A DNA stretch of 8,115 nucleotides from Pseudomonadota bacterium (GCA_023433855.1 JAEYTV010000493.1:1-8115); one strand, 5' to 3'; counted from the stretch's first letter, positions 1-7,288 are shown. Notes: generated by a model from the letters alone, not told the origin. Made by a program: numbers and translations.

Positions 1-90
1 GCTCTGCATGCGGCGCTCGACCGCAAAAATATAATGAGAAGCCGCTTCCAGCCGATGCGCCCGGGGCAGGTCTTTGAAGTGCCGGCTTGA
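1..90 (+). CDS. C-terminal end of an unidentified protein (partial)
   Basis: The first frame is open from the window edge to a TGA at 88-90 and encodes 29 residues. They include the stretch RSRFQPMRPGQVFEVPA, which reads like the tail of a real soluble protein and contains no membrane segment. The 51-nt gap to the next gene, the same strand and the open frame fit a gene ending here. I do not recognise the family. The fragment is too short to assign, and a chance open frame of this length in G+C-rich DNA cannot be excluded. Confidence 0.4.
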   Translation, partial: ALHAALDRKNIMRSRFQPMRPGQVFEVPA

Positions 91-141
91 CGACGACCCG
101 CCGGGTTTGCTTGATGCTCGAACTAGACGGAAGGGAAAGTT

Positions 142-732
142 ATGCAGATCGAACTGGAGCGAAACGCCGACGCCACCCGCATCCAGCGCCTGAAGGCGAT
201 GACCGATGCGACCCATCGCCAGCTCGATCAGCGCATCATGGCGGCCGAACCCTTCGCCAGCCGCGAGCGCTACGCCCTGTTTCTTGCTGTGCAGCACCGT
301 TTCCATGCAGATGTCGCGCCGCTCTACGCCGATGCCAGGCTGAATGCGCTGCTGCCGGATCTCGCCTCGCGTTGCCGGCTGGCTGCGCTGCGGAAGGACA
401 TCGCCGATCTGCAAGGCGCGGAGGCCGAGGCTCTGGAACCTCGGAATGGCACTCTCTCCGTCGATGCCGCCCTGGGATGGGTCTATGTCGCCGAAGGCTC
501 CAACCTCGGGGCCGCCTTCCTCCTGAAGGAAGCGGCGAAGCTCGGCCTGTCGGAAGACTTCGGGGCGCGGCATCTGGCGGGCCACCCGGAGGGCCGCGGC
601 CTGCATTGGCGCATGTTCGTCACCGCCTTCAATGGGCTGACGCTTGGCGAAGCGGAAGAAACCGAAGCCGCCGAAGGAGCCAGATCGGCGTTCCGGCGGG
701 TCCATGGTCTCGTTGACGAGATCTTCGGCTGA
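142..732 (+). CDS. Biliverdin-producing heme oxygenase (HemO/BphO type)
   Basis: This 196-residue protein resembles bacterial heme oxygenases, which open heme to biliverdin, CO and free iron in the cytoplasm. The proximal heme-ligand region is seen as LKAMTDATHRQLD, with His25 as the likely axial ligand. It is followed by the typical YALFLAVQHRFHADVAPLY helix at about residues 44-62. The distal helix Gly-rich kink appears as YVAEGSNLGAAFL at about 115-127, matching the EGSxLG signature of the family. The length is normal (about 190-210). The start at 142 is supported by AAGGGA at 131-136, six bases upstream. No phytochrome, heme receptor or heme transporter is visible beside it. It could therefore serve heme-iron recovery or supply biliverdin to a bacteriophytochrome encoded elsewhere; the window does not decide. 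It converges with the downstream gene across 18 bp. Confidence 0.88.
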   Translation: MQIELERNADATRIQRLKAMTDATHRQLDQRIMAAEPFASRERYALFLAVQHRFHADVAPLYADARLNALLPDLASRCRLAALRKDIADLQGAEAEALEPRNGTLSVDAALGWVYVAEGSNLGAAFLLKEAAKLGLSEDFGARHLAGHPEGRGLHWRMFVTAFNGLTLGEAEETEAAEGARSAFRRVHGLVDEIFG

Positions 733-750
733 ATCATCCTCCAGTGCAGC

Positions 751-1422
751 TCAGCGTCTTGTCGCCACCCAGATGACGTGCTTGGCGCCGCGCTTGCCGT
801 TTGCGCGTGTGTGGATGACCTCGGCATCATACCCCGCTTCCTTCAGACGTCGGGTAAACCTCTCGTCGGGCCCGGACGACCAGACGGACAGGACGCCGCC
901 AGGGCGCAGAGCTCTATGCGCCGAACGCAGGCCGGCGGAGCTGTAGAGCGCGTCATTTGATTCCCGGGTCAGGCCATCCGGCCCGTTGTCCACATCAAGC
1001 AGGATGGCGTCAAAGCCGGACTTCGTCGAGCGGATCAATTCAGCCACATCCCCTTGGTGGATGTGCGTGCGAGGATCATCCAGGCATCCTTCAAATACCT
1101 CAGCCATCTCACGCCGCGCCCAGGTGATAACTGCCGGCACCAGTTCGGCGACCGTCACGGTTGCCGTGACAGGCAATAAAGACAAGGCTGCTCGCAGCGT
1201 GAAACCCATGCCCAGGCCGCCGATCAGCACATTCGGATCCGGACGGTTGGCGATCTTCTGTTGAGAAAGGGTGGCCAACGCTTCTTCGGATCCGCTAAGC
1301 CTGCTGTTCATCAGCTCATTGGACCCGAGCATGATGGAGAATTCACGGCCCCGCTGCTTCAGCCGCAGCTCGCCGCCGTCACCGGGTATCTTTGCGGAGT
1401 CCAGCTGAATCCAGGGTAGCAT
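751..1422 (-). CDS. Spermidine-synthase-like SAM-binding Rossmann protein
   Basis: This 223-residue protein has a class I S-adenosylmethionine fold like that of polyamine aminopropyltransferases. Visible elements are the glycine-rich nucleotide loop IGGLGMG (residues 67-73), the acidic end of strand 2 in VAELVPAV (Glu93), the HQGD motif (Asp125) that would touch the adenine, and FDAILLDVDNGP (about 137-148) where spermidine synthases carry their catalytic Asp motif. LMNSRLSGSEEALATL (38-53) resembles the polyamine-synthase segment before the nucleotide loop. The N-terminal beta-hairpin domain is short, and the DxxDP-type active-site sequence is changed to DVDNGP, so true aminopropyl transfer is doubtful; a methyltransferase or regulatory role is possible. 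The start at 1422 was chosen because GAGG lies seven bases upstream. The frame stays open to an ATG at 1572, but that would overlap dapF. It is divergent from dapF. Confidence 0.75.
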   Translation of the reverse strand: MLPWIQLDSAKIPGDGGELRLKQRGREFSIMLGSNELMNSRLSGSEEALATLSQQKIANRPDPNVLIGGLGMGFTLRAALSLLPVTATVTVAELVPAVITWARREMAEVFEGCLDDPRTHIHQGDVAELIRSTKSGFDAILLDVDNGPDGLTRESNDALYSSAGLRSAHRALRPGGVLSVWSSGPDERFTRRLKEAGYDAEVIHTRANGKRGAKHVIWVATRR

Positions 1423-1577
1423 AGTCAAGCCTCGTTCTTCGGGGCTTCCTATCACGTAGCGGGGCTTTGCACCATTCTCCACAGAGGGATCTTCAGAGGC
1501 ACACCACTGGTAATTGACCGATATTTCCGCCATATACGGCCGGAAACGGGGCAATTCCCGCAATGGGATCATCTATC
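1423..1577. promoter_or_regulatory. Divergent intergenic region, presumed promoters for both flanking genes
   Basis: These 155 bases separate two divergently oriented genes and must hold the promoter of the dapF operon and probably that of the spermidine-synthase-like gene. I could not find a convincing -35/-10 pair with normal spacing on either strand. TTGACC at 1514-1519 and TATACG at 1533-1538 are only 13 bp apart. The role is inferred from position only. Confidence 0.45.
1427..1447 (-). promoter_or_regulatory. Hairpin covering the ribosome binding site of the spermidine-synthase-like gene
   Basis: Read on the - strand, AAGCCCCG (1447-1440) can pair with CGAGGCTT (1434-1427) around a five-base loop, with a single C-A mismatch. 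The right arm contains the GAGG that serves as Shine-Dalgarno for the start at 1422, so the fold would hide it. The pairing is seen directly; a regulatory role is inference. It assumes that transcription begins upstream of 1447 and that translation starts at 1422. Confidence 0.25.
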
Positions 1578-2480
1578 ATGGCCGGTATGGTCGAATTCGC
1601 GAAGATGAACGGGCTTGGCAACAAGATCCTGGTGGTCGACATGCGCGGCCGGGCCGACAAAGTGACGCCTGAGGCGGCAATCGCGCTGAATGCCAACCCT
1701 GCCACCCAGTTCGACCAGATCATGGCAATCCACGATCCCAAGACGAACGGCACCGATGCCTGGATTGATATCCTGAACTCTGATGGCTCCAAGGCTCAGG
1801 CCTGCGGCAACGGCACCCGTTGCGTGGTGCAGGCACTGGCAGCGGAAACTGGCCGCAGGACTTTCACCTTCCAGACCGTCGCCGGCATCCTCAATGCCGA
1901 AGAACATGAGGACGGCTCCATCTCTGTCGACATGGGCAAGCCAGTCTTCGCCTGGGATCGAATCCCATTGGCAGAGGAATTCTTCGACACCAGCCGCATC
2001 GAGCTGCAGATCGGACCGATCGACGCGCCAATCCTGCATTCCCCCGCTGCCATGTCGATGGGCAACCCGCACGCGATCTTCTGGGTCGACAGGGACCCAA
2101 TGGCGTTCGATCTGGAACGGTTCGGTCCGCTGCTCGAAAATCACCCGATGTTTCCGGAAAAGGCGAATATCACGCTGGCCCAGGTGACATCCGGCAGCTC
2201 GCTGCGGACCCGCACCTGGGAACGTGGCGCCGGCTTGACGCTGGCCTGCGGTTCGGCCGCCTGCGCCGCCGCTGTTTCTGCCGCCCGCACCGGGCGCACG
2301 GATCGCAAAGTAACGATCGATGTGGCATCTGCACCCACCCGCCAGCCGCTGGTGATCGAGTGGCGCACTGACGATCATGTGGTGATGACAGGGCCCGCCG
2401 AATGGGAATGGTCGGGCAAGCTCGATCCCGCGACGGGCGCTTTCGAGCGCGATGCAGAGCCGGAGGCTCGGGCCCAGTGA
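1578..2480 (+). CDS. dapF: Diaminopimelate epimerase DapF
   Basis: DapF interconverts LL- and meso-diaminopimelate in the cytoplasm, supplying lysine and the cross-linking residue of peptidoglycan. The 300-residue protein begins [16 protein letters not shown], the usual alphaproteobacterial N-terminus. It contains both catalytic cysteine motifs: ACGNGTRCV (Cys76) in the N-terminal half and [10 protein letters not shown] (Cys224) in the C-terminal half. The substrate-binding segments [10 protein letters not shown] and WERGAGLT are also present. The ATG at 1578 was chosen over in-frame ATGs at 1563 and 1587 because it gives the family-typical start and has GGGAT eight bases upstream; the others cannot be excluded. 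It is the first gene of a five-gene operon, and its stop overlaps the mtaB start (GTGA). The length is a little above that of enterobacterial DapF (about 274), partly through a charged C-terminal tail. Confidence 0.96.
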   Translation: MAGMVEFAKMNGLGNKILVVDMRGRADKVTPEAAIALNANPATQFDQIMAIHDPKTNGTDAWIDILNSDGSKAQACGNGTRCVVQALAAETGRRTFTFQTVAGILNAEEHEDGSISVDMGKPVFAWDRIPLAEEFFDTSRIELQIGPIDAPILHSPAAMSMGNPHAIFWVDRDPMAFDLERFGPLLENHPMFPEKANITLAQVTSGSSLRTRTWERGAGLTLACGSAACAAAVSAARTGRTDRKVTIDVASAPTRQPLVIEWRTDDHVVMTGPAEWEWSGKLDPATGAFERDAEPEARAQ

Positions 2481-3760
2481 GTGGCGTCGAACTCATAACC
2501 TTCGGCTGCAGGCTCAATACCTATGAGTCGGAGGTGATGCGTGCGGAGGCCGAGAAGGCCGGCCTGAACAACGCCGTGCTGGTCAATACCTGCGCCGTCA
2601 CCGGTGAAGCCGTGCGCCAGGCCCGCCAGGCGATCCGTCGCGCGCGCCGCGACAATCCGCATGCGCGCATCATCGTCACCGGTTGTGCGGCGCAGACGGA
2701 GAAGCAGACCTTTGCGGAGATGCCCGAGGTGGATGCCGTGCTCGGCAACGGCGAAAAGCTCAACAGCGCCTCCTACCGGGCATTGCCGGATTTTGGCGTT
2801 TCGGCGGAAGAAAAGCTGCGCGTCAACGACATCATGAGCGTCAAGGCGACGGCGCCACAAATGGTCAAGCACATCGACGGGCATGTGCGCGCCTTCGTCC
2901 AGGTGCAGAACGGCTGCGACCATCGCTGCACCTTCTGCATCATCCCTTATGGCCGCGGCAATTCTCGCTCGGTCCCGATGGGCGCTGTGGTGGATCAGGC
3001 GCGGAAGCTTGTCGAGGCCGGTTATCGCGAGATCGTCCTGACCGGCGTCGATGCGACGAGCTACGGCGCCGATCTTCCCGGTCAGCCGACGCTTGGCTAC
3101 CTCGCCAAGACGCTGCTGCGCCAGGTGCCGGAGATCTTGCGCCTGCGCCTGTCGTCCATCGACAGCATCGAGGCCGACAAGCATCTTTGGGATCTGATCG
3201 CAGACGAGCCACGCTTCATGCCGCATCTGCACCTGTCCTTGCAGCACGGCGACGACCTGATCCTGAAGCGGATGAAGCGGCGCCACAGCCGCGACGATGC
3301 GCTCGGGTTTGCCGAGCAGGCGCGCAGGCTGCGGCCGGACATTGCCTTCGGCGCCGACATGATCGCCGGCTTCCCCACCGAAACGGAAGAGATGGCCGAG
3401 AATGCCGCGACGCTTGCCGAAGAGGCCGGCATCTCCTTCCTCCATGTCTTTCCCTACAGCCCGCGCCCCGGCACACCGGCTGCGCGCATGCCGCAGCTCG
3501 ACCGAGCGCTGGTGAGGGAACGGGCAGCGCGTCTTCGGGCGCGCGGCGAGGCTCTGCATCGCGCGCACCTCGACCGCATGGTCGGCAGTGAACAGACGAT
3601 CATCGTCGAGATGAACGGCATGGCGCATACGGAGAACTTTTCGCTGGTTGCAGCACCCGGCCTTATTCCCCGCGACCTCCAGCGCGTTATCATTACCGGT
3701 CATAATGGCCGGCATCTCGAGATGCAGGTTTCTCCCGTACATTCGTCGCGGGCAGCATAA
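2477..3760 (+). CDS. mtaB: tRNA t6A37 methylthiotransferase MtaB (radical SAM)
   Basis: MtaB adds a methylthio group to C2 of t6A at position 37 of certain tRNAs reading ANN codons, giving ms2t6A. The 427-residue protein shows the three domains in order. The N-terminal UPF0004 domain has three cluster-binding cysteines, in [11 protein letters not shown] (Cys11), VNTCAVT (Cys39) and VTGCAAQ (Cys70). The radical SAM core has [16 protein letters not shown] (Cys147, 151, 154). A short C-terminal TRAM-like tail follows from about residue 375. The GCRLNTYES form separates MtaB from MiaB. The GTG start at 2477 overlaps the dapF stop by 4 nt and has GGAGG ten bases upstream (2462-2466). An upstream in-frame ATG at 2402 lies inside dapF and would add 25 low-quality residues. 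It is co-transcribed with ftsY 16 nt downstream. Confidence 0.94.
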   Translation: MSGVELITFGCRLNTYESEVMRAEAEKAGLNNAVLVNTCAVTGEAVRQARQAIRRARRDNPHARIIVTGCAAQTEKQTFAEMPEVDAVLGNGEKLNSASYRALPDFGVSAEEKLRVNDIMSVKATAPQMVKHIDGHVRAFVQVQNGCDHRCTFCIIPYGRGNSRSVPMGAVVDQARKLVEAGYREIVLTGVDATSYGADLPGQPTLGYLAKTLLRQVPEILRLRLSSIDSIEADKHLWDLIADEPRFMPHLHLSLQHGDDLILKRMKRRHSRDDALGFAEQARRLRPDIAFGADMIAGFPTETEEMAENAATLAEEAGISFLHVFPYSPRPGTPAARMPQLDRALVRERAARLRARGEALHRAHLDRMVGSEQTIIVEMNGMAHTENFSLVAAPGLIPRDLQRVIITGHNGRHLEMQVSPVHSSRAA

Positions 3761-3776
3761 CCGGAGCGGATTTTTC

Positions 3777-5219
3777 ATGGCATTGAGTTTCATCAGGCGC
3801 GTCTTCACCTTCGGCGACAAACCGGCGGACCAGGAACAGCAGACCGCCGCGCGGCCAGAAGAAGCTGCAGCGATCGAGGCGGAGCTGGAGCCAAAATCCC
3901 GGCACGAAGATTTGCCTGTCGCGCCGGTCGATCCGGTAGCTGCGACCGAGATGGAAACCGCCGGCGGTCCCGCGGCAGATCTCGCGCTTGAGAATGACGA
4001 ACTGTCGCAAGCCGCTCCTGAACCTGCCGAGAATCACCTGTCCGAAGGCGTTGCAACTGAAGACGCGACTGAAGACGAGGCAACGGCATTGCTCCCCGGT
4101 GCGGAGGAGACGTCAGAGTTAGGTGTCGTTCCGCTGGCTCTGCTCGAGGCCGAAGCGGAAGCGGGCACTGACGAAGCGCCGGTTTCTTTGCCCGACGCTG
4201 CTGCGGCAACGACATCCGAGCCTGTGCTGCCCAAGGGCTTTGCCGCCACACCCAAGGTTGAGGCTGAGGCTGAGGTTGTCTCGCCCATTCAGGTTCCCAC
4301 CCTGTCCTGGTTCCAGCGCCTGCGTTCGGGTCTTGCGCGCACCTCCTCCCAGCTAACGGGCCAGATCACCGCCCTTTTCACCAAGCGTAAGCTGGACGAT
4401 GACACGCTGGAGGAACTGGAAGACCTGCTAATCCAGGCGGATCTCGGCGTAGAGACCGCCATGCGCATCACCGGCGCGCTGTCTTCCGAACGCTATGGCA
4501 AGGACGTCTCCGGTGATGATGTGTCACGCATCATGGCCGGCGAGATCACCAAGGTCCTTTCGCCTGTCGCCAAGCCGTTGCAGCTCGATCTCAATCACAA
4601 GCCGCATGTGATCCTGGTGGTCGGCGTCAACGGCACCGGCAAAACCACCACCATCGGCAAGCTGGCCGCCAAGCTTTCCGGAGCCGGGCTCAAGGTCATG
4701 CTCGCCGCCGGCGACACCTTTCGCGCGGCTGCAATCGAGCAGTTGAAGATCTGGGCCGACCGCACCGGATCGGAGTTCATCGGCACCAAGCTTGGGGCGG
4801 ATGCGGCAGGCCTTGCCTACGACGCCTACGAGCAGGCGCGGGCACAGAAGAGCGACGTGCTGATCATCGACACAGCCGGCCGGCTGCAGAACCGGGCCGA
4901 GCTGATGGCGGAGCTCGAGAAGATTGTCCGGGTACTCGCCAAGCTTGATCCCGACGCGCCGCATACGGTGCTGCAGACGCTGGATGCCACCACAGGGCAG
5001 AACGCGTTGCAGCAGGTGGAGATCTTCCGCAATGTCGCCGGTGTCAGCGGCCTCATCATGACCAAGCTCGACGGCACGGCGCGCGGTGGCATCCTTGTGG
5101 CGATTGCGGCCAAGCACAAGTTGCCGGTGTATTTCATCGGCGTCGGCGAGGGTGTCGACGATCTCGAACCCTTCGAAGCGGACGATTTTGCCCGTGCCAT
5201 TGCGGGCCTGACGCATTGA
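3777..5219 (+). CDS. ftsY: Signal recognition particle receptor FtsY
   Basis: FtsY is the membrane-associated GTPase that receives SRP-ribosome complexes and hands them to the Sec translocon. The 480-residue protein starts [13 protein letters not shown], a basic amphipathic stretch suited to membrane contact. An acidic, Glu/Ala-rich A domain follows to about residue 170. The N domain then begins near [17 protein letters not shown] (about 177), and the G domain carries [15 protein letters not shown] (P-loop, 283-297), DTFRAAA (313-319), DTAGR (365-369), [10 protein letters not shown] (429-438) and [12 protein letters not shown] (about 455-466). The ATG at 3777 has GGAG at 3763-3766; in-frame codons further upstream lie within mtaB. 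The last stop base is shared with the next gene's ATG (TGATG). Its neighbours downstream are polytopic membrane proteins, which FtsY would help insert, although the linkage may be purely genomic. Confidence 0.97.
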   Translation: MALSFIRRVFTFGDKPADQEQQTAARPEEAAAIEAELEPKSRHEDLPVAPVDPVAATEMETAGGPAADLALENDELSQAAPEPAENHLSEGVATEDATEDEATALLPGAEETSELGVVPLALLEAEAEAGTDEAPVSLPDAAAATTSEPVLPKGFAATPKVEAEAEVVSPIQVPTLSWFQRLRSGLARTSSQLTGQITALFTKRKLDDDTLEELEDLLIQADLGVETAMRITGALSSERYGKDVSGDDVSRIMAGEITKVLSPVAKPLQLDLNHKPHVILVVGVNGTGKTTTIGKLAAKLSGAGLKVMLAAGDTFRAAAIEQLKIWADRTGSEFIGTKLGADAAGLAYDAYEQARAQKSDVLIIDTAGRLQNRAELMAELEKIVRVLAKLDPDAPHTVLQTLDATTGQNALQQVEIFRNVAGVSGLIMTKLDGTARGGILVAIAAKHKLPVYFIGVGEGVDDLEPFEADDFARAIAGLTH

Positions 5220-5923
5220 TGCCACAGAAAGACGGTTTGGCTTCGCCAACGGAAGCCTCGAAGTTGGATCCCATGCAGACAATCGAAAGCGACATCACGC
5301 CCACCAAAGAGGAGAAGCAGCATCCGATGCTGAAGCTGGCGCTGGAGATCGGCCCTCTTCTGGTGTTTTTCTTCGGCAACCTGCGGGGAGAGTGGCTGGT
5401 TGCACAGTTCCCCGTCCTCTCCGCAGTCGGCGGACCTCTGTTCGTGGCCACGGCCCTCTTCATGGTGGCGACGGTGATATCACTGATCATATCCAAAATG
5501 GTCTTTCACCACCTGCCGGTCATGCCCTTTGTTTCGGGGGTGGTTGTGCTCGTTTTTGGCTCGCTGTCGATCTGGCTGCAAGACGAGACCTTCATCAAGA
5601 TGAAGCCGACGATCGTGAACACCCTCTTCGGCGTGGTGCTGCTCGGCGGCCTCTTGTTCGGAAAGTCGCTGCTTGGCTACGTCTTCAACGCCGCCTTCAA
5701 CCTCGATGCACTTGGCTGGAAGAAGCTGACCTTCCGCTGGGGCATATTCTTCCTGTTCCTGGCGGTCCTCAACGAGGTGGTCTGGCGCAATTTTTCCGAC
5801 GACTTCTGGGTCAACTTCAAGGTCTGGGGCACCATGCCGATTACCATCGCCTTCACAATTGCCCAGATGCCGCTGATCATGCGCCACACTATCCAGCAAC
5901 CGGCCACAGAGGTCGAGAAGTGA
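5219..5923 (+). CDS. yciB: Septation protein A / inner-membrane protein YciB (IspZ family)
   Basis: This is a polytopic inner-membrane protein of the YciB/IspA(IspZ) family, linked in other bacteria to septation and cell-envelope synthesis. From the ATG at 5219 it has 234 residues. A hydrophilic N-terminus (about 36 residues) precedes [15 protein letters not shown], several hydrophobic segments, and the family motifs [12 protein letters not shown] (120-131), [17 protein letters not shown] (173-189) and WVNFKVWG (197-204). These align with the corresponding parts of E. coli YciB, which is about 180 residues and lacks the N-terminal extension. The start is uncertain. ATG 5219 overlaps the ftsY stop and suits translational coupling but has no strong Shine-Dalgarno; ATG 5273 would give 216 residues. 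Its stop overlaps the GTG of the next gene (GTGA). Confidence 0.92.
   Translation: MPQKDGLASPTEASKLDPMQTIESDITPTKEEKQHPMLKLALEIGPLLVFFFGNLRGEWLVAQFPVLSAVGGPLFVATALFMVATVISLIISKMVFHHLPVMPFVSGVVVLVFGSLSIWLQDETFIKMKPTIVNTLFGVVLLGGLLFGKSLLGYVFNAAFNLDALGWKKLTFRWGIFFLFLAVLNEVVWRNFSDDFWVNFKVWGTMPITIAFTIAQMPLIMRHTIQQPATEVEK
5239..5257 (+). repeat. Short inverted repeat near the yciB start
   Basis: GGCTTC (5239-5244) and GAAGCC (5252-5257) form a perfect six-base-pair stem with a seven-base loop. An alternative stem, TTGGC/GCCAA (5237-5249), uses the same bases. It lies between the two candidate yciB start codons and has no T-run, so it is not a normal terminator. A role is unproven. Confidence 0.25.
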
Positions 5924-6510
5924 CCGTAACCGATCTTTCGAGATCCCCGTCGGTGCCGCGGCGTTGGCTGATCGGCGCAATTGTCCTTTTTCTCCTCCAG
6001 ATCGCCATCCTCTACGCCATGGGCCGCATTCCGATATGCGAATGCGGCTACGTGAAGCTCTGGGAGGGCGGAGTCAATTCCAGCGGCAATTCGCAGCACC
6101 TGTCCGACTGGTACACGCCGTCCCACATCATCCACGGCTTCCTGTTCTACGGGCTCGCCTGGCTGCTGTTTCGCCGCGCACCGCTGATGGCCCGGCTCTC
6201 GTTCGCTGTCCTGATCGAGGCGGCCTGGGAGGTGCTGGAGAACACGCCCATGGTAATCGACCGCTACCGCACGGCCACGATGGCGCTCGGCTATACCGGC
6301 GACAGCATCCTCAATTCGGCAATGGATACCGTCTTCATGGCGCTCGGCTTCCTGGCCGCGGCACGGCTGCCCGTCTGGCTGACGATTGCGATCGCCATCG
6401 GCTTCGAACTGCTGACCGGCTGGATCATCCGCGACAACCTGGCGCTCAACGTCCTCATGCTCGTCTGGCCGCTCGACGCGATCCGCGAATGGCAAGCGGG
6501 GCTCGGTTGA
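5920..6510 (+). CDS. DUF2585 / UPF0314 family inner-membrane protein
   Basis: This 196-residue protein of unknown function matches what I know of the alphaproteobacterial UPF0314 (DUF2585) family. A first membrane helix (about 16-34) leads to a CxC motif (Cys40, Cys42 in [12 protein letters not shown]). Then come [13 protein letters not shown] (His69, His72), [13 protein letters not shown] (Glu100, 104, 107), DRYR (114-117), [12 protein letters not shown] (Asp128, Asn132, Asp136), a further helix, and [14 protein letters not shown] (168-181). Charged and polar residues inside otherwise hydrophobic helices suggest an active or metal-binding site within the membrane; this is inference. The GTG start at 5920 overlaps the yciB stop by 4 nt and has GAGG seven bases upstream (5909-5912). 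It is the last gene of the dapF operon. Its stop is only 4 bp from the stop of convergent ccmG. Confidence 0.88.
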   Translation: MTVTDLSRSPSVPRRWLIGAIVLFLLQIAILYAMGRIPICECGYVKLWEGGVNSSGNSQHLSDWYTPSHIIHGFLFYGLAWLLFRRAPLMARLSFAVLIEAAWEVLENTPMVIDRYRTATMALGYTGDSILNSAMDTVFMALGFLAAARLPVWLTIAIAIGFELLTGWIIRDNLALNVLMLVWPLDAIREWQAGLG

Positions 6511-6514
6511 ACGA

Positions 6515-7117
6515 TCAGGCGCCGCCGGTTGCCTTTTCGATCGCCGGCAGGAGCTCCTGGGTCAATGTCCGATCGTCGAACGGGCCGACCTTCTTGTAGA
6601 GGATCGTCCCGTCCGGACCGACCAGATAGCTTTCCGGAATGCCGTAGACACCCCAGTCGATCGCGGCCTTGCCGTTCGGGTCGACCCCAATCGCCCTGTA
6701 GGGATTGCCGAGTTCTCCGAGGAAGCGCAATGCGTTGTCGTTACGATCCTTGTAGTTGATGCCGACGACGGTGAGCCGGCTGTCGCGAGCCAGTTCCTTG
6801 AGCATCGGGTGCTCCTGGCGGCACGGCACGCACCAGGAGGCAAAGACGTTGACGAGTGTCAGCTTGCCGGCGATTACCCCTGTAGTCAGCGCTTCCGTGT
6901 TGGAGCCCTCAAGGGGCGGCAGCGCCAGCGACGGCGCCTTCTTGCCGATGAGGGCAGAGGGAATGGCGGAGATGTCCCGGCCATTCACGTCCTGGTCGTA
7001 GAGCATCTTGCCGGCGACCGCCGCAAAACCGAGGAAGGCGGCAAGCGGCAGCAGTGGCAGCAGGTAACGTGCATAGCGCCTCCGTCCGACCGACTGGTTC
7101 TCCGTCGCGGCGCTCAT
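6515..7117 (-). CDS. ccmG: Thiol:disulfide interchange protein CcmG (DsbE/CycY)
   Basis: CcmG is a membrane-tethered periplasmic thioredoxin-like protein that keeps the CXXCH cysteines of apocytochrome c, or the apocytochrome-CcmH mixed disulfide, reduced for heme attachment. The 200-residue protein has one N-terminal membrane anchor (about 18-38). It then has the thioredoxin-fold redox site FASWCVPCRQEH (Cys96 and Cys99), the CcmG-typical NYKDRNDNA (121-129), and GVYGIPES (156-163), which holds the cis-proline opposite the active site. The length fits the family. The ATG at 7117 overlaps the ccmD stop (ATGA), and a GGGGTGAG ribosome-binding region lies just upstream. It is the last visible gene of the - strand ccm cluster. 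Electrons would come from CcdA/DsbD, which is not in the window. Confidence 0.95.
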   Translation of the reverse strand: MSAATENQSVGRRRYARYLLPLLPLAAFLGFAAVAGKMLYDQDVNGRDISAIPSALIGKKAPSLALPPLEGSNTEALTTGVIAGKLTLVNVFASWCVPCRQEHPMLKELARDSRLTVVGINYKDRNDNALRFLGELGNPYRAIGVDPNGKAAIDWGVYGIPESYLVGPDGTILYKKVGPFDDRTLTQELLPAIEKATGGA

Positions 7118-7284
7118 GATGGCTCACCCCGCGTCTGCGCCGAGCGGCGGCGTATGCCCGATGCTTCCAGCTCGGCCAATTCTCTCAGGCGGGATCGGCC
7201 GTCAAGCCAGACCCAGCCGACAAGACAGAGAATGGCAAGTGCGGTAATGGCATAGGAGACGGCAATGTAGAACACGTGGGTCAT
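7114..7284 (-). CDS. ccmD: Heme exporter protein CcmD (CycX)
   Basis: CcmD is a small membrane protein of the CcmABCD complex that helps release heme-loaded CcmE. The 56-residue product has one membrane helix preceded by MTHVFYIAVSYA (His3 and the aromatic pattern typical of CcmD). A basic C-terminal segment follows, LRELAELEASGIRRRS (about 33-48), matching the LxxLExxGxxRRS pattern seen in alphaproteobacterial CcmD. The ATG at 7284 comes four bases after the ccmC stop. Its likely Shine-Dalgarno GGGAG lies in the last codons of ccmC, so the two are translationally linked. Its stop overlaps the ccmG start. Longer upstream readings of the frame run into ccmC and are rejected. Confidence 0.92.
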   Translation of the reverse strand: MTHVFYIAVSYAITALAILCLVGWVWLDGRSRLRELAELEASGIRRRSAQTRGEPS

Positions 7285-7288
7285 GGAG

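Noticed and set aside
97..105. CCCGCCGGG followed by TTT as a terminator for the gene ending at 90
   Set aside because: Only three base pairs with a three-base loop and a very short T tract; too weak to call.
87..716. + strand frame overlapping the heme oxygenase gene
   Set aside because: Arg/Pro-rich composition typical of a shifted frame; the heme oxygenase frame carries the family motifs.
1045..1065. Perfect inverted repeat CACATCC / GGATGTG
   Set aside because: Seven-base stem inside the coding region around the HQGD motif; likely a by-product of codon choice, with no regulatory position.
1514..1538. TTGACC ... TATACG as a promoter for dapF
   Set aside because: The spacer is 13 bp, too short for a sigma-70-type promoter.
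1569..2378. - strand open frame of 269 codons opposite dapF
   Set aside because: Antisense to dapF, rich in Gly/Arg/His with no domain; a shadow frame.
2683..3591. + strand frame of 302 codons inside mtaB
   Set aside because: Arg/Ala-rich alternate frame without motifs; mtaB explains the region.
2375..3820. Long - strand open frame (481 codons) opposite mtaB
   Set aside because: It lies entirely antisense to a gene with unmistakable radical SAM motifs, has no recognisable domain, and is expected from codon bias in G+C-rich DNA.
5677..6495. - strand open frame of 272 codons opposite yciB and the DUF2585 gene
   Set aside because: Very hydrophilic mirror of hydrophobic membrane segments, with no family resemblance.
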